The position numbers were made by a program, and so were the translations under genes. From JBGPJM01 sp041485385 (GTDB taxonomy: Bacteria; Planctomycetota; Phycisphaerae; Phycisphaerales; UBA1924), in NCBI GenBank assembly GCA_041485385.1, contig JBGPJM010000090.1:1-17763 (forward strand): a stretch of 17,763 bases of DNA, read 5' to 3'. Each line of letters begins with the position of its first letter. Position 1 is the first letter of the stretch. Below the pieces are notes generated by a model that searched no databases, was not told where the DNA came from, and was given only the letters and a program-made list of their open reading frames with translations. Positions 7,653 to 14,487 of the stretch are shown piece after piece.

Positions 7653-8801
7653 TCACGGGGCGATCATGGCCTCGAGCTGCGGTCTGTTTTCTACCAGCCA
7701 CTTGACTTTGCGTTCCACCATCCCCAGCAATGTCAGGCCATCGAGCCTCCCGAAACGCCCGGTCGCCGCCACCGGAATAGCCGCCTCGGCGACGAGCGCC
7801 TCGATCATCAGCCACGGAAGACAGTCAATCTCCCTCCGGTTCATGGAGGATCCGGGGACGGCATGATACCCGGCGAAAAACGCCTTGAAGCGGGGCTCAT
7901 TGAATACGAACGGCTTGCGTTCGGCATTCCCGGATGATTCGCCCCCCTCCGCGGGGGGTTGCCGGAGCGAGACCTGCAGCGCCGCACCCGCGATATCCGC
8001 CACGCGCGGGCCCAGCCGCACCGAGTCAAAGTCCACCACCGCCACCAGCCGCGGCGGCGACCATGCCTGCGGATCGCGCGGCGCAAAGAGGAGGTTCCCG
8101 GGGTGCCAGTCACCGTGAATGAGCCGATCCGGAAGCGACGCGTAGCCCAACGATTCCGCCGCCGCGCCGGCCTTCTCGTACGCACTGCGCAGCGTGCCCG
8201 CCAGCTGTGCGACCGCCTCGCCGGCAAGCCGCGCCGGGATCAGTTCCAGCCGACGGATGATCCCCGGTGCGCGGTGGTAGGTTCCGCTTGGCGGCGTCCA
8301 CGCCGGGCGGTAGCTATCGAGGATCGCATGGAACTGCGCCACGGCCCGGCCCGCCTCCGTCGCCGCCTCGGACGAACGGTCGTCCTTCACACCCTCGACG
8401 AACTCGAACAGCTCGTAGATCCGCCCGTCGAGCTGCACCATCGAGTTGTTGTCGCTGCGCGTGCCGATCAGCCGCGGCACGGGGAAGCCGTGCTCGCGCA
8501 GGTGGAGCTGAATCTCGTGGCTGAGCGCCACGCGGAAGGGGTCGTCGCGCCCCGCCCCGCGGGCCCGCCGCTTGAGGAGATAGGGGCCCGTGGAGGTCTT
8601 CAGGATCACCTTCGGGGCCGACGCCGAGCCGCGCCGGAACTTGTGCACCGACTCGACGACGCCTATGTCGTAGTGCGAGCACACACGCACGAGCTCCCCC
8701 GCGCCGATACCAGCGTGAGTTCCCCCCCGCCCCGTGCCCCCGGCGCCCGGCGGATGGCGGCGGTGTCCGGCGCCGGGAACGTTGTCGGGCGCATCGTCCA
8801 T
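7653..8801 (-). CDS. Aminoglycoside-phosphotransferase-fold kinase (APH/CotS/homoserine-kinase-like)
   Basis: This 382-residue protein has the APH-type kinase fold. It shows YLLKRR (K78, probable ATP lysine), a conserved helix glutamate in SHEIQLH (E96), the catalytic loop LIHGDWHPGN (H229, D231, N236), and the metal-binding VVDFDSVRLGP (D257, D259). The arrangement resembles CotS or homoserine-kinase-II-like proteins more than resistance enzymes. The substrate is unknown. An upstream in-frame start near 8972 would overlap yicC by 130 nt with an Arg/Ser-rich, unfamily-like N-terminus. The ATG at 8801 is preferred: it has GGAGAGGGG just upstream and lies 40 nt past the yicC stop. Residues 1-35 are Gly/His-rich and probably disordered. 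Many genomes have gmk (guanylate kinase) after yicC; this unrelated kinase occupies that place here. Confidence 0.87.
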   Translation of the reverse strand: MDDAPDNVPGAGHRRHPPGAGGTGRGGTHAGIGAGELVRVCSHYDIGVVESVHKFRRGSASAPKVILKTSTGPYLLKRRARGAGRDDPFRVALSHEIQLHLREHGFPVPRLIGTRSDNNSMVQLDGRIYELFEFVEGVKDDRSSEAATEAGRAVAQFHAILDSYRPAWTPPSGTYHRAPGIIRRLELIPARLAGEAVAQLAGTLRSAYEKAGAAAESLGYASLPDRLIHGDWHPGNLLFAPRDPQAWSPPRLVAVVDFDSVRLGPRVADIAGAALQVSLRQPPAEGGESSGNAERKPFVFNEPRFKAFFAGYHAVPGSSMNRREIDCLPWLMIEALVAEAAIPVAATGRFGRLDGLTLLGMVERKVKWLVENRPQLEAMIAP

Positions 8802-8841
8802 GGGTGCAAGCCCCTCTCCCGCTCGCGACCGGCCCTCCCCG

Positions 8842-9732
8842 TCATTCCACGTTCTGCACCTGCTCCTTGATCCGATCGATGGCCCCCTTGACCTCGACGA
8901 TGGCGCGGGCAATCTCGGAGTCGTTGCTCTTGCTCGCGATGGTGTTGGCCTCCCGGAGCATCTCCTGGGCAAGGAAATCCAGCGTGCGCCCGATCGGCTG
9001 GCCGCCCTCGCGTGAGAGCAGGTCGGCGAACTGGTCGATGTGCCCGCTGAGGCGGGTGATCTCCTCGGCGATGTCGCACCGCTCGGCGCAGATCGCCACC
9101 TCGCGGATGATCTCCACCGGCTCGGCCGCGATCCCCGCCTCCTTCACCATCGCGTCGATGCGGGCCTTGAGCCGGCGCTCGTACTCCGCGACCGTCGTCG
9201 GGGCCCGGGCCGCGATCAGCCTCAGCCGCTCCGCGATGACGTCGCGGTTGGACAGGAGGTCCTGCAGCAGGATCGCCCCCTCGCGGTCGCGCATCATGAT
9301 CAGCCCCTTGCACGCCTCGTCCAGCAGCGACAAGAGCGCCTGGCGCGCCCGCTCATGGCGGGCCTCTTCGTTGGCCGGCGGCTGCAGCACCCCCGGCAGC
9401 GCCAAGAGCGCCCCCATCTCGATCCGCACCTCCCCGCTGGCCACCTGCGGCGCCTTCTTGAGCTGCTCGATATACCGGGAGAGGGCCTTGGCATTGATGT
9501 CGTACGCGGCCTCCTCGCTCACGTCGGTGCACCGCCCCGTCAGGAAGATCGAGCCGCGCGTCAGCAGGTGCCGCAGCCGGGTCTCCATCTCCGCTTCCAG
9601 GCCCTGGAACTCCTCCGGCAGACGGATGACCGCCTTGAAGTACTTGCTGTTCAGCGAGCGCAGCTCGAGAAAATAGTGAACGCCGTTCCCCTGCAGCGAC
9701 GCCTCGCCAAAGCCGGTCATGCTGCGGATCAA
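8842..9732 (-). CDS. yicC: YicC-family endoribonuclease
   Basis: This 296-residue protein matches the YicC family along its length. It has the N-terminal MIRSMTGFGEA motif, LNSKYFKAVIRLPEEFQGLE in the N-terminal domain, the EYERRLKARI helix, and the C-terminal DUF1732-type block EEITRLSGHIDQFADLL ... GRTLDFLAQEMLREANTIASKS. E. coli YicC has been linked to RNA degradation as an endoribonuclease; the role here is by family. The start is TTG at 9732: AAGGAG (plus 9739-9744) sits six bases upstream, and the TTG restores the conserved MIRSMTGFG beginning. The first ATG (9720) would lose MIRS. It lies downstream of secG and upstream of the APH-fold kinase on the same strand. Confidence 0.95.
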   Translation of the reverse strand: MIRSMTGFGEASLQGNGVHYFLELRSLNSKYFKAVIRLPEEFQGLEAEMETRLRHLLTRGSIFLTGRCTDVSEEAAYDINAKALSRYIEQLKKAPQVASGEVRIEMGALLALPGVLQPPANEEARHERARQALLSLLDEACKGLIMMRDREGAILLQDLLSNRDVIAERLRLIAARAPTTVAEYERRLKARIDAMVKEAGIAAEPVEIIREVAICAERCDIAEEITRLSGHIDQFADLLSREGGQPIGRTLDFLAQEMLREANTIASKSNDSEIARAIVEVKGAIDRIKEQVQNVE

Positions 9733-9738
9733 GCAACG

Positions 9739-9744
9739 CTCCTT
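9739..9744 (-). promoter_or_regulatory. Ribosome binding site deciding the TTG start of yicC
   Basis: AAGGAG on the minus strand ends six bases before the TTG at 9732. Its distance to the first ATG (9720) is 18 bases, too far. It therefore fixes TTG as the start codon. Confidence 0.75.
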
Positions 9745-9840
9745 GGTCCCGGCGCCGACGCGACGGACGCATGCGCCGGCGGGACAGTCATGCCCGAGAA
9801 GAACGAGTCTACTCGGCGGCTCATCGATCCGGCACGCCCA

Positions 9841-10452
9841 TCACCGCTCGCCCGCCGGGGGCGCGGGAGGCTTGGGCTGATCAGCCGGCTTGTCGGCAGG
9901 CTGCGGCGGCGGCTGGTCCTGCGGCGTGCCGGGCCCGGGGCTAGGGGCGGCAGGCGCGGCGGGAGTAGCCGGCGCCGGAGTGGCGGGCGCATCCGGCCTG
10001 ACGCCCGGTGCCAAGGGCTTGGTCGGGGTACCGCCGGAGGCCGGCGGATTCGCCACGGGGATCGGAGCCTTGGGGGAGGTGGCGCCGGCAGGCTGTGTCC
10101 CAGCTGGTTGTTGGCCGGCCGGGGCCCCACCCTCCCCACCCTCGGTGCCGCCGCCGGGCGCCGAGACCGCCGTCCCCATCGGCGCGGCCGCCGACGGGCG
10201 CACCGCGAAGTTCAGCCCGATGGCGAAAAGCACCCAGATGACGAACATGCCGATCGTGGCGATGGTCAGGGCGTCGCCGGTCTTGGCGCCGAAGGCCGTC
10301 TGCCCGGAGCCCGCGCCTGAGCCAAACGCCCCGCTCAGGCCGCCGCCCTGGGGCTTCTGGATCAGGATGGTGAGGATCACCAGCGCGCTGATGAGCACGA
10401 ACAGCACCACGAGAACGCCGACCACGACGGGATGCCAGGCGAGCGTGAGCAT
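9841..10452 (-). CDS. secG: Preprotein translocase subunit SecG with long Pro/Ala tail
   Basis: SecG is the small membrane partner of the SecYEG export channel. The first transmembrane segment is at about residues 8-31 (VVVGVLVVLFVLISALVILT). The cytoplasmic loop carries the family signature IQKPQGGGLSGAFGSG with QTAFGAKTGD. The second segment is at about 61-84 (LTIATIGMFVIWVLFAIGLNF). That core is all a normal SecG needs. Here about 115 further residues follow (88-203), rich in Pro, Ala and Gly and ending QPADKPADQPKPPAPPAGER, with no predicted structure. The ATG at 10452 has AAGGAA about eleven bases upstream. An upstream extension in the same frame (to 10593) would overlap tpiA and lacks SecG character. 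tpiA-secG adjacency is common in bacteria. Confidence 0.93.
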   Translation of the reverse strand: MLTLAWHPVVVGVLVVLFVLISALVILTILIQKPQGGGLSGAFGSGAGSGQTAFGAKTGDALTIATIGMFVIWVLFAIGLNFAVRPSAAAPMGTAVSAPGGGTEGGEGGAPAGQQPAGTQPAGATSPKAPIPVANPPASGGTPTKPLAPGVRPDAPATPAPATPAAPAAPSPGPGTPQDQPPPQPADKPADQPKPPAPPAGER

Positions 10453-10504
10453 CGGGGGAGGGTTCCTTTCGGGGGGAGAGCAAGTGTAGACGGGATCGGA
10501 CGAA

Positions 10505-10527
10505 GTTCCGAGTGCCTCGTTCCGAGT
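10505..10527. repeat. Short direct repeat between tpiA and secG
   Basis: GTTCCGAGT occurs at 10505-10513 and again at 10519-10527, a 14-nt period. It lies about 53-75 nt upstream of the secG start, within the 100-nt gap after tpiA. It could be an operator pair or chance. Confidence 0.3.
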
Positions 10528-10552
10528 ATGCAGCGGTGGATTGCAGCCCGCC

Positions 10553-11353
10553 TCACCGCAACCCAGCGTCCGCCGCCGCCTGAACGATCGCATTGAACTC
10601 GTCCGCGTTCAGTGACGCCCCGCCGATCAGTCCCCCGTCGATGCCGGGCTGCGCGAACAGTTCGCCCGCGTTCGACGCCTTCACCGAGCCCCCATACTGG
10701 ATGCGCGTGGCCTCAGCGACCGTGCCGCCGTACAGACCGGCGAGCACCCGCCGGATCCCGCCGTGGGCGTCGCGGGCATCGGCGGGGGTGGCGGTCTTGC
10801 CCGCGCCGATCGCCCACACGGGCTCATACGCGACGACCAGACGGGCCATCTGCTCCGGGGCGATTCCCCGCAGGCCGGAGCGCAGCTGCCGCTCGTTGAC
10901 GGCGTCAGTCTCACCCGCCTGGCGCTGGTTCAGCGTCTCGCCGATACAGAGAATGCAGCGCATCCGCTCACCCAGCTCGGGCGCCAGCGCCGCCCGCACC
11001 TTCGCGTTGATGAGCTCCTCGGATTCCTTGATGATGTGCCGCCGTTCCGAGTGGCCGACCAGGACCACCCGCACGCCGCAATCCAGCAGCATCTCCATCG
11101 ACACCTCGCCGGTAAAGGCGCCGTTCTCTTCCGGATAGAGGTCCTGCGCGCCCAGCTCCACCCGCGAGGCGCGCCGCCGCAGCTCCGCGCCGACCTCCAG
11201 CAGGTACGGGAACGGCGGGAACACCGCGACCTCGACCCGGTCGCGCGGCAGCGCCCTGGCGCCGTCGTCCACGGCCCCGGCCAGCGCGACCGCCGAGGCG
11301 CGGTCGGTGTTCATCTTCCAGTTGCCGCCGACGATGGGGATTCGGTGCGTCAC
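10553..11353 (-). CDS. tpiA: Triosephosphate isomerase
   Basis: This enzyme interconverts dihydroxyacetone phosphate and glyceraldehyde-3-phosphate in glycolysis and gluconeogenesis. Counting from GTG 11353 (266 residues), the catalytic set is complete: N11 and K13 in GGNWKMN, H100 in VLVGHSERR, and E176 in VVAYEPVWAIG, which leads into the flexible loop AIGAGKTAT. The phosphate-binding YGGSVKASN and GGLIGGASL close the barrel. Length is standard (about 250). The start is GTG 11353 or the adjacent TTG 11356. GTG is chosen because it places the lysine at 13; a GGAA-type site lies ten bases upstream. The upstream gene's stop (11360-11362) is only 6 nt away, so translation is probably coupled. 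secG follows after 100 nt. Confidence 0.97.
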   Translation of the reverse strand: MTHRIPIVGGNWKMNTDRASAVALAGAVDDGARALPRDRVEVAVFPPFPYLLEVGAELRRRASRVELGAQDLYPEENGAFTGEVSMEMLLDCGVRVVLVGHSERRHIIKESEELINAKVRAALAPELGERMRCILCIGETLNQRQAGETDAVNERQLRSGLRGIAPEQMARLVVAYEPVWAIGAGKTATPADARDAHGGIRRVLAGLYGGTVAEATRIQYGGSVKASNAGELFAQPGIDGGLIGGASLNADEFNAIVQAAADAGLR

Positions 11354-11359
11354 CAAGGA

Positions 11360-12169
11360 TCAGTTCCGCCGGTTCAACAGCGCCAGCAGCCTCAGGATCG
11401 ACACGTACAGCCACACCAGCGTCACCAGCAGGCCGAAGGCCCCGTACCACTCCATGTACTTCGGCGCCCCGTTCTGGACGCCGTCCTCGATGATGGCGAA
11501 GTCAAGCACCAGGTTCATCGCCGCGATCACGACGACAACGCCGGCGAACACCAGCCCGATCGGGCTGGTCCAGAACCCGACGATTATCCCCGGCATGAAC
11601 CAGCTCAACAGGAACATGGCAAACGAAAAGATGATCACGCCACCGGTCGCGGCGGCGATCCCGCCGAGCATCCGCTGCGACGGCTTCACGAGACGAGTGG
11701 CATACGCAATGAGCATCGCCGCGGAGATGCCGAAGGTGAGCAGCCCTGCCTGGATCACCAGATCCGGCCCAAGAGCCGCGGCCTTCCTGCTGCCGCTCTC
11801 GGCTATGGACGTCCAGCCGATGGATGCCCCCGCGACGAACGCGCCCTCGCAGATCGCGTAGAACGGCGCCAGCACCGGCGACGTCCGCGGCTTGAAGCAG
11901 ATGATGAGGCCGATGATGAAGCCGCCCAGGGCCCCCAGCCCCCAGATCGGCAACATCAGCGAATGGTCGTTCTTGATCATGCTCCACCCGGTCATCGCGA
12001 CGGCCGTCGTGATCGCCAGCAGCACCCCCGAGGCGATCACGGTGCCCTGCAGCGTCATCGTCGTCGGCCGTGCCGCGGCCTGGGTCTTGCCGGCGCCGAC
12101 GAACTGGTCCCACGTCTGGGCAGGGGCGAAGACATCGGGCTTGAGGGCGGGGTTGTTGGTTCGGAACAT
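11360..12169 (-). CDS. Bax inhibitor-1/YccA-type multi-pass membrane protein
   Basis: This 269-residue protein has about seven hydrophobic segments, at roughly 44-60, 71-92, 100-119, 138-156, 168-190, 205-224 and 242-263. The spacing and short loops fit the Bax1-I/YccA (UPF0005) family as found in actinobacteria and planctomycetes. The cytoplasmic N-terminus has MFRTNNPALKPDVF, followed by a soluble stretch. An acidic LVLDFAIIEDGVQNGAPKYMEWYGAFGL block sits before the last segment; IEDGV/D-rich residues there correspond to the part of the family implicated in ion leak. The transported species is not established here. The ATG at 12169 is chosen over TTG 12199 because GGGAG lies about nine bases upstream and the N-terminus is typical. 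It lies downstream of guaB (127-nt gap) and is nearly overlapped by tpiA. Confidence 0.85.
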   Translation of the reverse strand: MFRTNNPALKPDVFAPAQTWDQFVGAGKTQAAARPTTMTLQGTVIASGVLLAITTAVAMTGWSMIKNDHSLMLPIWGLGALGGFIIGLIICFKPRTSPVLAPFYAICEGAFVAGASIGWTSIAESGSRKAAALGPDLVIQAGLLTFGISAAMLIAYATRLVKPSQRMLGGIAAATGGVIIFSFAMFLLSWFMPGIIVGFWTSPIGLVFAGVVVVIAAMNLVLDFAIIEDGVQNGAPKYMEWYGAFGLLVTLVWLYVSILRLLALLNRRN

Positions 12170-12296
12170 TCGCTCAGCTCCCGTTGAATGCGAAGTCAAT
12201 CCACCACAGAGTACTCAACTCAGAGGAGACCGGAGAACGACGCGGTTGTCAAGACTCTCCGGAACACCCCCCGCATATATTGATCGGCCAGCTTGC

Positions 12297-13916
12297 CTAT
12301 TCGCTCCGAACCTCCGCGGTGTAGTTCGGCGACTCCTTCGTTATTCGGATGTCGTGCGGGTGGCTTTCGACCACGCTGGCCGACGTCACGCGGCAGAAGC
12401 GGGTCTTCTCACGGAACTCATCGATCGTCTGGCAGCCGCAATAGCCCATCGAGGCCCGAACGCCGCCTACCAGCTGATAGATGAACTCGGCCAGCGGCCC
12501 GCGGTACGGAACAAGCCCCTCCACCCCCTCGGGCACGAACTTGATCCGCTTGCTGTCACCCGTGCCGTGCTGGCCGTAGCGGTCCGCCGAGCCGGCGTTC
12601 ATCGCCCCTTCGCTGCCCATGCCCCGGTACGACTTGTACCGCCGCCCCTGGCTGATCACCAGCTCCCCCGGCGACTCGTCCAGCCCCGCGAACAGCGAGC
12701 CCATCATCACGCAGCTCGCGCCCGCGGCCAGGGCCTTGGCGATGTCGCCCGACTGCCGCACCCCGCCGTCGGCGACCACCGGCACGTCCTGCCCCGTCTG
12801 CGCCACGCCCTGCACGGCGTTGAAAATCGCCGTGATCTGCGGCACGCCCACGCCCGTGACGATCCGCGTCGTACAGATCGAGCCTGGGCCGATGCCGGCC
12901 TTCACGCCGTCGGCCCCGGCCTCCACCAACGCCCTGGCCGCCTCGGCCGTCGCCACGTTCCCGGCGATCACCTCCACGCCGCGCGAGCCCCAGCGCTGCT
13001 TGATCGTCCGCACCGTGCGCAGCACGTTGTCAGAGTGCCCGTGCGAGGTGTCGACCACGACGACGTCGGCCTCCGCGGCCAGGAGCGCCTCGACGCGCTC
13101 GTACTGGTCCACGCCGCACGCCGCCCCGCAGCGCAGCCGCCCGCGCGAGTCGGAGTTGGCCCGCGGGAACTGGCTGAGGCGGTCGATGTCTCGCTGCGTG
13201 ATCATCCCGACCAGGCAGAAGTTGGCGTCCACCAGGAGCAGCTTCTCGACCTTGTTCTTGTTGAGGATCACCGACGCATCCTCGAGAGTGGTCCCGGCGG
13301 GGGCGGTGATCAGGTCCGTGGAGGTCATCACCTCCTTCATCGGCGTGGACTCGTCCTCGACGAACTTGAGGTCGCGCCGCGTGAGGATGCCCAGCACCTT
13401 CCCCTTCGCGGCCCCGCGATCGGTAACCGGGAACCCCGAGACGTGGTGCTGGGCCATCAGCTCGCGGGCCCGCCGAACCGTGTCCGTCGGGCTGAGCGTG
13501 ATCGGGTCCATGATCACGCCGTTGGCCGAACGCTTGACCTTGGAAACCTCCCTGGCCTGGGCCTCGAAGGGCATGTTGCGGTGGATGATCCCGATGCCCC
13601 CCTCCTGCGCCAGCGCGATCGCCAGCGCCGACTCCGTCACCGTGTCCATCGGCGCAGAGACGACCGGGATGTTCAGGCGGATGTTGCGGCTGAGACGGGT
13701 GGATGTGTCCACGTCGACGGGCACGACGCTGGAGGCACGCGGCAGGAGCAGAACATCGTCGAAGGTAATCCCCTCGCACACGATCTTCGTCTGCGCGGGG
13801 TCGGCCGCGACGCGCGAGGGAGATCCGCCGGGGGGAGCAGCGACAGCCGTCTTTGAGGGGGGGTCTTTGAGGGGGGGGGAACCGGGGCGGTTCTGACCGT
13901 TGGTATCCATGATCAT
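12297..13916 (-). CDS. guaB: Inosine-5'-monophosphate dehydrogenase
   Basis: GuaB oxidises IMP to XMP with NAD+, the committed step of GMP synthesis. The 539-residue protein has the barrel start TFDDVLLLP (51-59) and SAPMDTVTE. A tandem CBS regulatory module sits at about 128-250 (ITLSPTDTVRRARELM and APAGTTLEDASVILNKNKVE). The barrel resumes with VVVVDTSHGHS and IAGNVATAEAARALVEAGAD. The catalytic cysteine is C348 in GIGPGSICTTRIVTG, and the mobile flap is DRYGQHGTG (R446, Y447). About 45 extra residues precede the usual N-terminus and are Pro-rich, encoded over two G/C runs. The start is ATG 13916 or ATG 13910, neither with a visible Shine-Dalgarno; GTG at codon 46 would give the usual short form. 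It follows the lipoprotein gene by about 47 nt. Confidence 0.97.
   Translation of the reverse strand: MIMDTNGQNRPGSPPLKDPPSKTAVAAPPGGSPSRVAADPAQTKIVCEGITFDDVLLLPRASSVVPVDVDTSTRLSRNIRLNIPVVSAPMDTVTESALAIALAQEGGIGIIHRNMPFEAQAREVSKVKRSANGVIMDPITLSPTDTVRRARELMAQHHVSGFPVTDRGAAKGKVLGILTRRDLKFVEDESTPMKEVMTSTDLITAPAGTTLEDASVILNKNKVEKLLLVDANFCLVGMITQRDIDRLSQFPRANSDSRGRLRCGAACGVDQYERVEALLAAEADVVVVDTSHGHSDNVLRTVRTIKQRWGSRGVEVIAGNVATAEAARALVEAGADGVKAGIGPGSICTTRIVTGVGVPQITAIFNAVQGVAQTGQDVPVVADGGVRQSGDIAKALAAGASCVMMGSLFAGLDESPGELVISQGRRYKSYRGMGSEGAMNAGSADRYGQHGTGDSKRIKFVPEGVEGLVPYRGPLAEFIYQLVGGVRASMGYCGCQTIDEFREKTRFCRVTSASVVESHPHDIRITKESPNYTAEVRSE
13852..13880. repeat. Tandem duplication with 7- and 9-base homopolymers in the guaB 5' end
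   Basis: On the plus strand TCTTTGA plus seven G is followed directly by TCTTTGA plus nine G. In guaB (minus) these are C-runs coding for the Pro/Lys-rich N-terminal extension (about residues 12-22). The unit is about 14 nt. Such tracts are prone to slippage. Confidence 0.6.
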
Positions 13917-13943
13917 TTATGGGCGCAAAGTGCGGCAGGTCAA
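13915..13943 (-). promoter_or_regulatory. Possible guaB promoter overlapping the start codons
   Basis: TTGACC (minus strand, 13943-13938) is followed after 16 bases by CATAAA (13921-13916), which matches four of six -10 positions. Initiation 6-8 bases later would fall at about the ATG at 13910. That would give a leaderless mRNA and would explain the missing Shine-Dalgarno. The match is modest. Confidence 0.3.
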
Positions 13944-13963
13944 CGCGGCGGAACAAGCACCCG

Positions 13964-14461
13964 TCAGTCCTCCCCGCCTACGACAATCAGCCCCACCAGC
14001 TCGCTCTCCAGCTCGAGCTGGGCCAGAACCAGCAGCGTGGGCTTCTCCGCGGCGAAGAAGCCGCCTGCGCGGAAGGCCTCGCCGTACCGGTCCCTGAAGG
14101 AGGAAAGACGCAGCTCGATCGTCTGGCCGACTCCCAGAGGCCCGATCTCGCGGCTGAACCAGGAGTTCAGCCACATGCGGCAGGCCGGGTACGAGTGCGC
14201 GGTGGTGTTCGTGACCCGGATCACCGTGGCCGAACGGAAGACCTGGATGTCCAACGAACGGGTCTGTCTCCTGGTGGTGGGGTAGACGGGGCCCTGCGGG
14301 ATCACAGACGGCTGAGAGGCGCAACCGGGGAGCAGGGCCGCCCCGATCACCGCGGCGAGCCAGAAGACGGCCATGCCTCGGCGTGAGGAGGCCCCGGCCG
14401 ACTTCGCTCGTCTCCGCCGCCCAATCCTCATTTGCTGCCCTGCCGCGTTGCGATTTGCCAT
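13964..14461 (-). CDS. Lipoprotein of unknown function
   Basis: This is a protein of about 165 residues with a basic N-terminus (RIGRRRRAK), a hydrophobic stretch (MAVFWLAAVIGAALLPG) and a lipobox LLPGC. The cysteine is C49 when counted from GTG 14467, so it is probably lipidated and anchored in a membrane. The mature part is predicted soluble and mostly beta (IQVFRSATVIRVTNTTAHSY ... GVGQTIELRLSSFRDRYGEA), ending in ELESELVGLIVVGGED. I do not recognise the family; it looks like a conserved planctomycete exported protein. The start is chosen at ATG 14461, which has ACAGG five to six bases upstream. GTG 14467 and ATG 14431 are possible. It is divergent from the dus gene with only about 26 nt between starts, and upstream of guaB on the same strand. 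Confidence 0.75.
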   Translation of the reverse strand: MANRNAAGQQMRIGRRRRAKSAGASSRRGMAVFWLAAVIGAALLPGCASQPSVIPQGPVYPTTRRQTRSLDIQVFRSATVIRVTNTTAHSYPACRMWLNSWFSREIGPLGVGQTIELRLSSFRDRYGEAFRAGGFFAAEKPTLLVLAQLELESELVGLIVVGGED

Positions 14462-14487
14462 TTTCACCTGTTCCTATAGTCCCATGA

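Noticed and set aside
8802..8972. Longer N-terminus for the APH-fold kinase
   Set aside because: It would overlap yicC by 130 nt with Arg/Ser-rich sequence, and a good ribosome site supports the start at 8801.
9040..10320. Plus-strand open frame of 426 codons opposite yicC and secG
   Set aside because: Spans two real minus-strand genes and their gap; low-complexity Arg/Gly content.
10453..10593. Upstream extension of SecG
   Set aside because: Overlaps tpiA and is not SecG-like; ATG 10452 starts directly before the first membrane segment.
12247..12252. TTGACA (minus strand) as a promoter for the YccA-like gene
   Set aside because: A perfect -35 hexamer, but nothing resembling a -10 element at 16-18 bases.
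11892..13856. Plus-strand open frame of 654 codons opposite guaB
   Set aside because: It lies antisense to an unmistakable IMPDH; His/Arg/Asp-rich composition is the usual shadow of GC-rich coding DNA.
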